This document shows positions 1 to 9,740 of a stretch of DNA of 64,000 nt, in pieces. Location of the stretch: NCBI GenBank assembly GCA_037447455.1, contig JBBIGQ010000009.1, forward strand, positions 1 through 64,000, read 5' to 3'. The translations under genes were made by a program, and so were the position numbers. This stretch comes from BPGX01 sp037447455 (GTDB taxonomy: Bacteria; Bacteroidota; Bacteroidia; B-17B0; Aurantibacillaceae). The notes below the pieces were generated by a model, which was not told the DNA's origin, did no database searches, and was given only the letters and a program-made list of their open reading frames with translations. The stretch's first letter is position 1; each line of letters starts with the position of its first letter.

Positions 1-3000
1 TGGTGGGTTGGTTGTGTTATTTTGTTGGTTGGGTTTGTTTTGTTGAGTGATGGTTGGTGGGTTGGTTGGATTGTTGTTTGTAACAACTGGTGGTGTAGTA
101 GCAGATAATTGTTGCATTGCTTGCTGTTGTAATTGGGCAGCTTTGATGTTTAGTTCCAATTTTTTATTGAGTTCATTGGTTGTTTTTGCTTCTGATAATA
201 ATTTTTGGGCGTCGGCTAAGAGTTTGCCTGCGGGCGTAGAGGAGTATTTAGGATAAAGCCGTGTAATTTCAATATTAAGATTGTTGTTGATGGCTTCCCA
301 TTCTTTGGTTTGTTTGTAAAGGTTGCTTTGGTATTTAAGAGAGAGTGCTAATGGGTCGTTGATATTTACGGAAGCTGGTTGTTGTTTGGCTTGTGTGTTG
401 TATTTGGAGAGTTTTTTTATCAGTTCTTGTTGTGCGGTGATGTGTTCTTGTTGTTTGATTCTTGCGTTTTGTAGGGCACCGAGTTGAGCAGAAGGGTTGG
501 AAAGGGTTAAGGCCTCTTTGAGCAAGGTTTCTTCTTGTTTTTTTAGTTTTTTGATTTCATTGAGGGCAGATTGGGTATTATTGATTTCATCTGTGTTGTT
601 TTTAGGGATTGAGTTGGTGAGTTGTGTAATTAAATTGTCTTGTGCAGAGTATTCAGATTGATTGATAAGAATCTCGTTGCTTATTTGTTCAATTTTCTTT
701 TCTTGTATCAGGGCATTAGTTCTTTCAAATTCAATTTGTAGTTCTGTTTTTTTTCTTTGGTCGGTGGTTTGGTTTATTTGTTGCTTGTCTGATAGTGCTT
801 TATTGGTGAGTTGTGTTATTTCTGTATTGAGTAGTTCGTTATTTTTTTGGAGTTCTTCAGGTGATTTTAATATAGGGTTTTCTGTTTTGAGATTATCTGC
901 AATTTGTTTTTGTTCTTGTAAGAGTGTTTGGATTTGTTGGGTAGAAGTATTGCTGATTGTAATAGGAAGTTTTTGAGCAATTGCTAATATGGTGTCCTGT
1001 GGTAATGCGGTGGAGGAAATCAGTTTGTTTTTATCTTGTTCGCTGATATAATTATTTTGCTGGGCAACAGAGGTTCTTGCGATGTTTGTGATTTGTCTTA
1101 GTTGTTGAATGAGTTGCAGTTGATTGGTAAGTAGGGTATTAAAGGTTTGTTTGTTATTTGAATCTTTGTATTGAGATTGGATATTTTGATGTATGGTTTT
1201 AAGGTTAGTTAATGAAGTAGTGAGGTTGTTGTCATTTTTAATTTTTGAGGAGGTGTCGGCAATGGCAAGAAGATATTTAATTTCTTCTTCGTTTGCCTGA
1301 TAGTATTGAGTTTTTAAGTTAGATGTTTTTTGTTCTATTTGTGTTTTTTCATTTTGGAAGGATTGCGTGATGTTGTTGGTGAGTGGCTCAATATTGTTGT
1401 CTTTAAATATTTTGGAAAGTGTATTTAATGCTATTTGTTCTTTTTCAAGAGCGTTTTGTTCGTTTGCCAATTTAATAGTGAGGTTACTTTGTAATGCGCT
1501 TTCTTTACGAATTTGTTCGGCTTGCTGAAAGTTTTGTTTGGCTTTATTGAATTCATTCAGTATTGTTTGTTTTTGTTGTTCGGGTAATTGTTGTATGCTT
1601 TGTTCGTAAATATCCAGTATATTTTTATTCAAGGTTTTATTGAATTGAGTGGACTGGTATTCTTTTTCCAATGCGGTGATGTCTGTTTTTTGGGCGTCGG
1701 CTAAAAGTTTTTGTTTTTGATTAGGGGTATTGGATTTGGTGGCTTTTTCTTTTAATTCAGCAGAGATTTTTCTTAAACTGTCTGCTTGTTTTAAGAGGTA
1801 ATTTTTCTGATTGGAAGAATTAATGATGTTAATGATATTTTTAGTTAAATGTTCGTTGTTATCTATAGAGGGGATGTTTTGTTTGAATGCATTTGAAGCG
1901 GATGCCTGATAGGTTTGTGTTTCAAATTGTTTTTTGAGTGCGTTGAATTCAGATTTTGTTTTTTCTGTTTCTTCGATAGCATTCATAACTTCATTGGGAT
2001 TATTGATTGATATGGGCAATTCATTCAGGTTGCTGATGGAGGTATTGTTTTTTTGTTGGTTATTCGGTTGTGTGTTGATAGTTGAAGTATTGGTTATATT
2101 TGGTATGTTGTTATCGGGGTTGTTGTTTGGATTCTTGTTTGCAATGGTTGGTTCGTTGTTATTGTTAGTAGGGTTATTATTTATTGCTATCAAAACTTCG
2201 TTGTTATTTTTTAAGATTTGTTCTAATTCATAATTTAGATTTTGTAATTTTTGTTTTTCAGAGGTATTATTGGATGCTGCGGTTCTTTTGTTGTTTTCTT
2301 TGATAGATTGTGTAATGAGTTGATTGTATTCTTCAAGAAGTTTTTTCTTTTCAAGGGAATTGGTAGCGTTTTTAATTTTATTGTTGTAATCTTGAGTAAT
2401 CAGATTGATATTGTTGTTGGTAATGATTTTATCTGTTTTTTGAGAAGTTGTAACAGAAGCCGAGGTAATGGGGATTTCATTATTTTTAATTTTTGTGATT
2501 ATATTTTTCTGTTCTTGAATGCTTTGCAAATCTTCTTTAAGTTCATCAATATTGGTTATAGTTTCAGCTAAGTTTTTTTGTTTTTCTTTTAGTTCTGTTT
2601 CTCTGTTGTTTATCTGGATTTGAAGGTTTTCTTTGAGGGTTTTGTCATTGGTTTGTGATAGTTCTTTTTTTAGATTTGATATGTCTTGATTTAAGAGTTC
2701 AATATCGGTTTCAGTTGTGTTTTTTTGCTTTTCAAGTTTTGATAGTTCTTCTTGTTTTGTTTTTTCTTGGGTAGTGAGCGCAATGATAGGGTCAGATTTT
2801 TCAGATTTTTGTTTTTCAATGGATTGTAGTTCTTTTTGAAGTTGTGTTAGTTTGTTAAGTGCGGCTGTTTTATTTTTTGTTTTTTCCAATTCTTCAAGAG
2901 TTTTTGCAAATTGTGTATTTATGTCGGACTCTTTTTTTGCTGATTCTAATTTTTTTTGCACGTCTTGTTGATGTTGTTCGAAAAAGTTTTTTTGTTCATT

Positions 3001-4818
3001 GATGTTGTTCTTTTTCTCCTGCAGGTTTTTTAATAATTGTGTTAATTGTTCTTTTTCTTCATTGCTTTCAGAAGTGTTGATTTGATTTTGTGTATCCTGA
3101 ATATTTTTTTCTACTTCGTTTAGTTCGTTGTTTTTAAGTTGAATTATTTGTTTTAATTGGTTGTTTTCTATTTCCAATTGTTCTGCTTCTTTTTGAGCTT
3201 CTTCTGCGTCTTTTTTGACTATTTCAAGTAATTGTTGTGTGTTATTAGGGGGAATAGGGGTATTAGCGGCAGATAATTCTGTAGATATTTCGGTTTTGTT
3301 ATTTTCTGGTGATGTTGTTGTAGAGGGGGGGGAGGTTGTTTGTGTAACAGGTGTTGATGGTGTTTGTTTGTATTGTTCTTCATTCACTTCTAATTGTGCT
3401 TTTTTTTCAATGTATTCTACAATATCCAAGTAAGCATTATCTTGGTTAAGTTCATCAAAGTAGTTGGTAATCACTAAAACATTTTTTTCGTAACTAATGC
3501 TTTGCCGGAGGGGCTTGATGGCATAGGAAACAGGTAAATTGACGGCTTCGGATTGTTTGGTAAATCCTGGTGTTTCTACTGTAAATAAAAATTTACCACC
3601 GTTTGGTAGTTCCATATAGTATTGCCCATTTTCATCGGCTGCAAAGGTTCCGACTAAATCACCGGTTTCCATATTTTTAACAGCGATAACAGAGCGAATA
3701 CTTTGATTGATTTCTGTTTTTCGGACATTTCCTTTGATAGCAACGAATAATGGAGGTACTCTTTCTGTTTTAATTTTTAAGACGTCGATTTTATCGGGTG
3801 GTGCGTACCTTGAAGTAGAAAAGAACGCTATTTTTTTTGATGAATCGGTAACAAATAAAAAATCATCGCCGGGGGAGTTAATGGGGAATTCAAGGTTTTC
3901 TGGGATGCTCCATTTTTGTGTTGTTTCATCAAATGTTGATTTAAATATATCGTAGCCGCCCATTCCTTTGTGCCCTTTGGAAGCAAAGTATAATACTTTT
4001 CCATTCGGATGAAGAAAGGGATAATCTTCGTCGTAAGGCGTGTTTATTTCAACTAATGGTTGTGGTTTAGCAAATTGACCATTGGGTAACCGGAGAGCGT
4101 AATAAATGTCCAGACCATTTTTTCCATCTTCGCCGTAACTTGAAAAAAATACTTTATTGCCATCTTTTGGAAGATATATGACGGACTTATCTTTCTTTTT
4201 TTTATCTAACTTTGTTTGAAATTCTTCTGGTTTTAATAGTAATTTGCCGCCAATTGTTGACAAATCATAACTTCTGAAATATTCTGTTTCCTGTAATCTT
4301 TTTTTAGATAAAACAACAAGTTCTTTAATAGAAGAAAGTAATTTTTTACCATTTTCACAAGATTGTATTTCATTGTCTGCTTGCAGTTCTTTGGTTTTTG
4401 ATGTTGTTGCATTTTGCTTAAACTCTTTATAGTATTTAATAGCATCATCAAAACGATAATTAATGTGATATGCTTTTCCTAAGTAAAAAAGTGCTTCTTC
4501 CGGCACTTCTTTTTTCTTGATAAATTTAATGGCAAATTCCAGATAGGGAATGCATTTTTTCTTTTCGGATTCTGCGTAAAGCATTGATACGCCTAAACGA
4601 TAGTTATAAATCGGTTCTTTAGAAAAGTTGGCAACTAATTGAGCATATAATTTATAGGAAAGAATGTAATTTTCTTCTTTGAATGCTTTTTCGGCTTCTT
4701 TTTTAATATCTTCTACATCTTTCTGAGAAAATAAGAAAAACGGAATAAGCGATAAAAATAATGTATAGAATAAATAAGTGGGAGATTTTATAGTTTGTTG
4801 AGTATTAATAAAAATCAA
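1..4818 (-). CDS. Giant exported TPR/PD40/coiled-coil protein (partial, 3' end outside window)
   Basis: The reading frame is open from about 4857 to the left edge, and 1606 codons are visible. No in-frame ATG lies near the amino end. TTG at 4816-4818 is chosen because it sits about 23 bases after a good promoter and leads into a signal peptide (about residues 14-31, ending FFLFSQ). Then come TPR-like helices (about 35-150), PD40 propeller repeats (about 210-355, with blades such as KVLYFASKGHKGMGGYDIF), a carboxypeptidase-regulatory-like beta domain (about 360-440), a Thr/Pro/Ser linker, and more than 1000 residues of Gln/Asn/Lys/Glu-rich coiled coil. The TPR-PD40-regulatory order is typical of Bacteroidota outer-membrane OmpA-family proteins and T9SS-associated periplasmic proteins. 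An OmpA-type end would lie outside the window and cannot be confirmed. The linker contains a C8 run. Function unknown; probably a periplasmic or envelope structural protein. Confidence 0.8.
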   Translation of the reverse strand, partial: MIFINTQQTIKSPTYLFYTLFLSLIPFFLFSQKDVEDIKKEAEKAFKEENYILSYKLYAQLVANFSKEPIYNYRLGVSMLYAESEKKKCIPYLEFAIKFIKKKEVPEEALFYLGKAYHINYRFDDAIKYYKEFKQNATTSKTKELQADNEIQSCENGKKLLSSIKELVVLSKKRLQETEYFRSYDLSTIGGKLLLKPEEFQTKLDKKKKDKSVIYLPKDGNKVFFSSYGEDGKNGLDIYYALRLPNGQFAKPQPLVEINTPYDEDYPFLHPNGKVLYFASKGHKGMGGYDIFKSTFDETTQKWSIPENLEFPINSPGDDFLFVTDSSKKIAFFSTSRYAPPDKIDVLKIKTERVPPLFVAIKGNVRKTEINQSIRSVIAVKNMETGDLVGTFAADENGQYYMELPNGGKFLFTVETPGFTKQSEAVNLPVSYAIKPLRQSISYEKNVLVITNYFDELNQDNAYLDIVEYIEKKAQLEVNEEQYKQTPSTPVTQTTSPPSTTTSPENNKTEISTELSAANTPIPPNNTQQLLEIVKKDAEEAQKEAEQLEIENNQLKQIIQLKNNELNEVEKNIQDTQNQINTSESNEEKEQLTQLLKNLQEKKNNINEQKNFFEQHQQDVQKKLESAKKESDINTQFAKTLEELEKTKNKTAALNKLTQLQKELQSIEKQKSEKSDPIIALTTQEKTKQEELSKLEKQKNTTETDIELLNQDISNLKKELSQTNDKTLKENLQIQINNRETELKEKQKNLAETITNIDELKEDLQSIQEQKNIITKIKNNEIPITSASVTTSQKTDKIITNNNINLITQDYNNKIKNATNSLEKKKLLEEYNQLITQSIKENNKRTAASNNTSEKQKLQNLNYELEQILKNNNEVLIAINNNPTNNNNEPTIANKNPNNNPDNNIPNITNTSTINTQPNNQQKNNTSISNLNELPISINNPNEVMNAIEETEKTKSEFNALKKQFETQTYQASASNAFKQNIPSIDNNEHLTKNIINIINSSNQKNYLLKQADSLRKISAELKEKATKSNTPNQKQKLLADAQKTDITALEKEYQSTQFNKTLNKNILDIYEQSIQQLPEQQKQTILNEFNKAKQNFQQAEQIRKESALQSNLTIKLANEQNALEKEQIALNTLSKIFKDNNIEPLTNNITQSFQNEKTQIEQKTSNLKTQYYQANEEEIKYLLAIADTSSKIKNDNNLTTSLTNLKTIHQNIQSQYKDSNNKQTFNTLLTNQLQLIQQLRQITNIARTSVAQQNNYISEQDKNKLISSTALPQDTILAIAQKLPITISNTSTQQIQTLLQEQKQIADNLKTENPILKSPEELQKNNELLNTEITQLTNKALSDKQQINQTTDQRKKTELQIEFERTNALIQEKKIEQISNEILINQSEYSAQDNLITQLTNSIPKNNTDEINNTQSALNEIKKLKKQEETLLKEALTLSNPSAQLGALQNARIKQQEHITAQQELIKKLSKYNTQAKQQPASVNINDPLALSLKYQSNLYKQTKEWEAINNNLNIEITRLYPKYSSTPAGKLLADAQKLLSEAKTTNELNKKLELNIKAAQLQQQAMQQLSATTPPVVTNNNPTNPPTITQQNKPNQQNNTTNPP

Positions 4819-4841
4819 CTTGAAAAGGTTTTTAATATGGG

Positions 4842-4873
4842 CAAAGTAATAAAAAAATTAAATTGTAAGCAAA
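4842..4873 (-). promoter_or_regulatory. Bacteroidota-type promoter for the giant PD40 protein
   Basis: On the minus strand a TTTG -33 box (4873-4870) is followed after 20 bp by TTACTTTG (4849-4842), one base away from the TAnnTTTG -7 consensus. Transcription would start near 4835, leaving a leader of about 17 bases before the TTG at 4818. This placement supports the non-ATG start. Confidence 0.5.
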
Positions 4874-4893
4874 AGGTGGATATTTTGAGCAGA

Positions 4894-7194
4894 TTAAATT
4901 GTTACAAGATGTGTTGATGCTTTCAATTCTTTATTTTTTTGAGCATCCCAAACAGATATTACGACCATATTGACAATTTCTCTAACGGTAGAAGTGAGTT
5001 GAAGTACGTGAACAGGTTTTTTTAGTCCCATTAAAATAGGTCCGAATATTTCAGCATTTCCAATTTCCAATAGCATTTGTTGGGTAATGTGAGCGGAGGA
5101 TAAGTTAGGAAATATAAAAGTATTGACTTCTTTACCTGTTAATTTACTGAAGGGGAATTTTTCCTGTAACATGGATTGATTTAAGGCAAAAGAAGGTTGA
5201 ATTTCTCCATCAATAATAATATCCGGGTGATTTTTATGCAGGTATTCTATGGCTTTGTGCTGTTTTATAGTTTCTTCATTATTAACGGAACCAAAGTTGG
5301 AATAGGAGAGCATGGCTATAACCGGCTGTATGTTGAATTGCCTGATATAATGATGTGTCAGCAAGCTGATTTCTACCAATTGTTCCCATGTTGGATTTTC
5401 ATGAATGGTAGCATCGGCAAAGAAGTAAATACCTTTTTTGGTGCTTAAAGCATAAAGTCCTGCTACACGGCGAAAATTTTCATCGGGTCCGATAATTTCA
5501 AGAGCTGGTTTTAGTATTTCTGTGAATCGTCGTGTAATACCTGAAATCATAGCATCTGCATGTCCGAGTTCTATTATCATGGCACCGAAGTAATTTCTAT
5601 CGCGCATTAATCTTTGGGCTTCATAAAGTGTTAATCCTTTTCTTTGTCTTTTTTTCCAGAGCAGTTCACCAAATTGATTTCTTAAGGTTTCTTCTTCCAT
5701 TGGGTCAATAATGGTAATATCATTTCTTAATTCAACGCCGCATTCTTTTGCCATGTCTAAAATTCTTTGTTTATTTCCAAGTAAAATAGGGTGGGCGATA
5801 TTCTCATCACAAATTACTTTGATGGCTTTGATGATTCGTAAGGCATCTGCTTCTGCAAAGACAATTTTTTTAGGTTCAAGTTTGGCTCTTTGAGTGACGG
5901 AACGAATGAATTTGTTATCTTTAGCGATACGGTTGGATAGTTGTATTTTGTATCCTTCCATATCTTCAATTGTTTTGCGTGCTACGCCGCTTTTAATAGC
6001 GGCCTCTGCAACAGCCGATGATACTTCTGAGATGAGTCGTGGGTCTAAAGGTTTTGGGATGATGTATTCTTTTCCAAAGAGTAGATTTTTCTTTCCATAA
6101 GCCAATAATACACTATCGGGTACTTGTTCTTTGGCTAATTTAGCCAGTGCGTGGGCAGCAGCTAGTTTCATTTCTTCGTTAATTTGTTTGGCTTGAACAT
6201 CTAATGCGCCCCTGAAAATATATGGATACCCTAATACATTGTTTACCTGGTTGGGTGTATCGCTTCGCCCTGTTGCTACAATAATGTCTTCACGTACACT
6301 AATGGCATCTTCATAGGCAATTTCAGGAATAGGATTGGCGAGTGCAAACACAATGCAATTTTTTACCATAGATTTTACCATTTCTTTTGTCAAAACATTT
6401 CCTTTTGAAAGTCCTACAAACACGTCTGCCCCTTTCATTATTTCGCTGAGCGTGTTTAGGTCTGTTCTATCCGTTGCAAAGAGTAGTTTGTATTTGTCTA
6501 GATCTGTTCTTTTTTTATGAATGACGCCTTTGCTATCTAACATGATGATGTTTTCTTTTTTGACGCCAATAGCAATATACATTTTAGCACAAGAGATGGC
6601 TGCTGCACCAGCTCCATTTATGACCATTTTAATTTTTGAAAGGTCCTTATTGAAAATTTCACAGGCGTTCATTAACGCGGCAGTAGAGATGATTGCAGTG
6701 CCGTGTTGATCATCGTGCATAATGGGTATATCTAACTCTTCTTTTAATCTATTTTCTATTTCAAAACATTCCGGTGCTTTAATATCTTCCAGGTTAATCC
6801 CGCCAAAGGTTGGGGCAATATTTTTAACGGTTGTAACAAATTCGTCAATATCTTTTGTATTCACTTCAATATCAAATACGTCAATATCTGCATAAATTTT
6901 AAAGAGCATGCCTTTTCCTTCCATAACAGGTTTGGATGCTAATGCACCTATATCACCAAGCCCTAACACTGCTGTTCCGTTTGAAATAACGGCTACTAAA
7001 TTACCTTTTGCAGTATATCTGTACGCATCTTCCGGGTTTTTATGAATTTCGATGCAAGGTTCTGCTACACCTGGGGAATAGGCAAGTGAGAGATCGCGTT
7101 GAGTACTGTATGGTTTGGTTGGGATAACTTCAATTTTTCCGGGCTTACCTTGTGCGTGGTAATCCAGTGCTGTTTGTTTTTTATATTCAGGCAT
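4894..7194 (-). CDS. maeB: NADP-dependent malic enzyme with phosphotransacetylase-like domain
   Basis: Decarboxylates malate to pyruvate, making NADPH for biosynthesis, in the cytoplasm. The 766-residue length fits the long MaeB type. The malic domain shows SLAYSPGVAEPC (36-47), the catalytic-lysine segment LASKPVMEGKG (85-95), the metal-binding EDIKAPECFEIE (about 136-147) and HDDQHGT (160-166). A Rossmann glycine motif INGAGAAA follows at about 192. From about residue 430 to the end there is a phosphate acetyl/butyryltransferase-like domain that in this family is regulatory (acetyl-CoA sensing) rather than catalytic. A TATATTTG -7 box lies at 7217-7210, 15 bases before the ATG. It appears to be a single-gene unit; the next gene downstream has its own promoter. 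Confidence 0.95.
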   Translation of the reverse strand: MPEYKKQTALDYHAQGKPGKIEVIPTKPYSTQRDLSLAYSPGVAEPCIEIHKNPEDAYRYTAKGNLVAVISNGTAVLGLGDIGALASKPVMEGKGMLFKIYADIDVFDIEVNTKDIDEFVTTVKNIAPTFGGINLEDIKAPECFEIENRLKEELDIPIMHDDQHGTAIISTAALMNACEIFNKDLSKIKMVINGAGAAAISCAKMYIAIGVKKENIIMLDSKGVIHKKRTDLDKYKLLFATDRTDLNTLSEIMKGADVFVGLSKGNVLTKEMVKSMVKNCIVFALANPIPEIAYEDAISVREDIIVATGRSDTPNQVNNVLGYPYIFRGALDVQAKQINEEMKLAAAHALAKLAKEQVPDSVLLAYGKKNLLFGKEYIIPKPLDPRLISEVSSAVAEAAIKSGVARKTIEDMEGYKIQLSNRIAKDNKFIRSVTQRAKLEPKKIVFAEADALRIIKAIKVICDENIAHPILLGNKQRILDMAKECGVELRNDITIIDPMEEETLRNQFGELLWKKRQRKGLTLYEAQRLMRDRNYFGAMIIELGHADAMISGITRRFTEILKPALEIIGPDENFRRVAGLYALSTKKGIYFFADATIHENPTWEQLVEISLLTHHYIRQFNIQPVIAMLSYSNFGSVNNEETIKQHKAIEYLHKNHPDIIIDGEIQPSFALNQSMLQEKFPFSKLTGKEVNTFIFPNLSSAHITQQMLLEIGNAEIFGPILMGLKKPVHVLQLTSTVREIVNMVVISVWDAQKNKELKASTHLVTI

Positions 7195-7292
7195 ATAAAA
7201 TTTTTATGGCAAATATACGAAATGTTGGGATGAAAGCGTATGTATAAATGGGATAATGAAAAATCTAAATAACGAAATTGTTGAGGGGCGTA

Positions 7293-9680
7293 TTAATTTA
7301 TTACAGCAATTTTAGCAACTACTTTTTCGCTGGCATCTGTGGTGGTTGTATACACAATATAAATACCATCTGATACTTTTTGATTGTATAGGTTATACAA
7401 ATTCCAGGTGATCATGCCGCCTGTTGATTTGCCTTCCCAAATAAGATTACCGGCTAAATCGGTTATTTTGACAATGCTTCCGTCTTTAAGTCCTTTGATG
7501 TATACATTTTCATGTGTTCTTTTTACAGGGTTTGGAAAAGCATGCACATTGGTAAATGTTTCGTAACCGCCAATTATGTTTGTTCTATAGGATTGAATAC
7601 CTTTATCTGTTCCTACGATGATATCACCGGTTTTTTCGTCATAAGCAATATCAACAATGTTGTTAGATAATAAGGGACTGTTATCGCTGGTGAAATGGTG
7701 TATTTGAGTTTGCCCGTCTGGAGAGAAACAGAATAGTCCGGATGATTCTGTTCCGATCCATTTTCTATCTGCTCCGTCTATAACAATGGCTGTAACTTTT
7801 TCAGTGACTAATAATAGTTGTGTTTGACCGTCCTGTGTGATGAAAATTTGTTCTGCATCAAAGTTGCCGCTATTAAAGATATTTTCAGGATTGTAAATAA
7901 CGGCTACGCCTTGTGAGGTGCCAATCCATATATAACCATTTTTATCTTCGGCTATTGCCCATACATAATCGGAAGGTAAGTTGCCATTTCCTTTGGCACT
8001 GGTAATGTACCTGGTGTTAGAAGTGGACATGGGTGAAAAATTGGTAGTGTTATTATACACTAATATGCCATTACCTCTTGGTAGTAAGCACCAGACAAGA
8101 TTGTTTTTATCATATAAAATTCTGGAGGTAAAACTGGCATTGAATCCGGATAGGTTAAAATTTAGGATTTGTCCGTTTGTTTTTAATACACTCATTGGTG
8201 ATGGGGTAATTGGATGGCTTACCCATACATTGCCATTGGGGTCCATGGTAATACCATTTATTAGGTGCCAGGGCAAATTGACGGCACTGGCATTGACAAT
8301 TCCGGAGTTGGATTTATTGTAAACTTTGAATAATTTGTTGTTTTTATATTCTACAATTCCATTTATCCAACTGGAAGCAAAAATGTGTGTGTCGTCGTTA
8401 GGATCAATGATAGCATCTGTAACGTCTATAATAGTATCGTTATTGGGATCGCGTAAGTAGTTCCATTTTTCACCATCATAGTAAAATACGCCTTCCAGAT
8501 AAAAGTTAGGGCTTCCTGTTTCATCTATTTTTGAAGGTGCTACCACAATTTTTCCATTGAGGGCTTTTATACGGCTATTTAATTTACTGTGCGTTCCATC
8601 AATGGTTATTTTTGCGGCGTCCCATATTGTTTTTATAAACCCGTGAAAGTCATCTGCAATATAGGATATAACGGGGTTTCCTGACGGATAATTGTTGTAA
8701 TAATTGATGACAATATCTTTGATGTTTTGATTACCAAAGCTGTAATTTCCGATCACAAAAACCTGATTGTTATTTTTATCAATGGCGTTGGCGCCAAAGG
8801 GGCCAATGAAAGCAATACAGGCGTTATTAAAGGTGTATGTTTTTTTGATGATAGTTCCATTAGAGGAGCCCGGTATAATGAAGGATTTTGACCAGTTACC
8901 GTAGCCATCACGGGTATAAAGCGTATCTTTCATATAGTTGGCGGTATTTCTGGTGTAGGGGGAGTAGCCGGCATAAATTTTTCCATTAAAGTTGACGATA
9001 CCGCTGTATGTTCCGAGAGGTATTTGATTAGCAGAAAATTTTTTCCAGTTTTGAAAATCATTTAGAACCGAAGTGATAGGTGCCCGAATGATACCGCTAT
9101 CTGTAGCGGCATAAATCAATGAGTCGTCAAAAGCGATTTGATAAATGTTCAGATAGGCGTTGTTTTTCCCGATAAAGTAACTTTCTTTGATTTCTAATTT
9201 ATTGACATCTAATACGGATATGCCATAACCACAGGCCAAATAAGCAAGGTTATTCCGAAAAGTAATTTCATTAATTTTTTTACTGGCTATGATGTTGGCA
9301 TTTTTTATATCACTCAGGTTATAGATTTGGGTTGTTTGTGTTGAGTAATCAATAATATCAATATTACCATTTTCATAACATACTAGAATTTTATTTTGGG
9401 CAGGATGGTTACGAATAATTTTGATATCTACATCAGAAAGCCCGTTGGCTTTATTAAATATAGTTTCTATTTCGCCGTTTGTGGTATTGTAAATGGCTAT
9501 ACTGTTTCTATTACTCACAAAAATTTTTGACCAGTCCGATGAGTGTGTAATGGAATTGCAGGCGTAAAATCCTAAAAGATCTTTCCATTGTCCGATGGCT
9601 TGTGGTTGAGCATAGAGGATACAGTGCACGAAAAATACAAAGGATACGAATACTTCTTTTTTGAAAGAATGCAGGTTCAT
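7293..9680 (-). CDS. porZ: T9SS attachment-complex protein PorZ-like (two propellers plus type A sorting domain)
   Basis: 795 residues with a signal peptide (about 1-24). The amino-terminal propeller begins QWKDLLGFYACNSITH and carries the ANGLSD and CYENGNIDIID type segments that mark the PorZ amino domain. A second propeller has two-component-regulator-like blades (WAIAEDKNGYIWIGTSQGVA, DRKWIGTESSGLF). The last 80 residues are a T9SS sorting-like domain starting FPNPV and ending in a KIAVIN strand. PorZ of Porphyromonas gingivalis has about the same length and layout. It sits on the cell surface in the PorU-PorV-PorQ-PorZ attachment complex and binds the anionic LPS used to anchor cargo. 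Here it is last in a run after wzx/wzz/wzy and two proteases, 60 bp after the M16 gene. A different propeller-sorting-domain cargo protein is the alternative. Confidence 0.78.
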   Translation of the reverse strand: MNLHSFKKEVFVSFVFFVHCILYAQPQAIGQWKDLLGFYACNSITHSSDWSKIFVSNRNSIAIYNTTNGEIETIFNKANGLSDVDIKIIRNHPAQNKILVCYENGNIDIIDYSTQTTQIYNLSDIKNANIIASKKINEITFRNNLAYLACGYGISVLDVNKLEIKESYFIGKNNAYLNIYQIAFDDSLIYAATDSGIIRAPITSVLNDFQNWKKFSANQIPLGTYSGIVNFNGKIYAGYSPYTRNTANYMKDTLYTRDGYGNWSKSFIIPGSSNGTIIKKTYTFNNACIAFIGPFGANAIDKNNNQVFVIGNYSFGNQNIKDIVINYYNNYPSGNPVISYIADDFHGFIKTIWDAAKITIDGTHSKLNSRIKALNGKIVVAPSKIDETGSPNFYLEGVFYYDGEKWNYLRDPNNDTIIDVTDAIIDPNDDTHIFASSWINGIVEYKNNKLFKVYNKSNSGIVNASAVNLPWHLINGITMDPNGNVWVSHPITPSPMSVLKTNGQILNFNLSGFNASFTSRILYDKNNLVWCLLPRGNGILVYNNTTNFSPMSTSNTRYITSAKGNGNLPSDYVWAIAEDKNGYIWIGTSQGVAVIYNPENIFNSGNFDAEQIFITQDGQTQLLLVTEKVTAIVIDGADRKWIGTESSGLFCFSPDGQTQIHHFTSDNSPLLSNNIVDIAYDEKTGDIIVGTDKGIQSYRTNIIGGYETFTNVHAFPNPVKRTHENVYIKGLKDGSIVKITDLAGNLIWEGKSTGGMITWNLYNLYNQKVSDGIYIVYTTTTDASEKVVAKIAVIN

Positions 9681-9740
9681 GCGTTTTTTAATATAAACGA
9701 ATCCAATTACTGGTTTATTGTTTCAAGACAGTACTAATTT

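Noticed and set aside
7293..9680. Two-component sensor (hybrid histidine kinase) because of the propeller blades
   Set aside because: No kinase or DNA-binding domain follows; the protein ends in a T9SS sorting-like domain.
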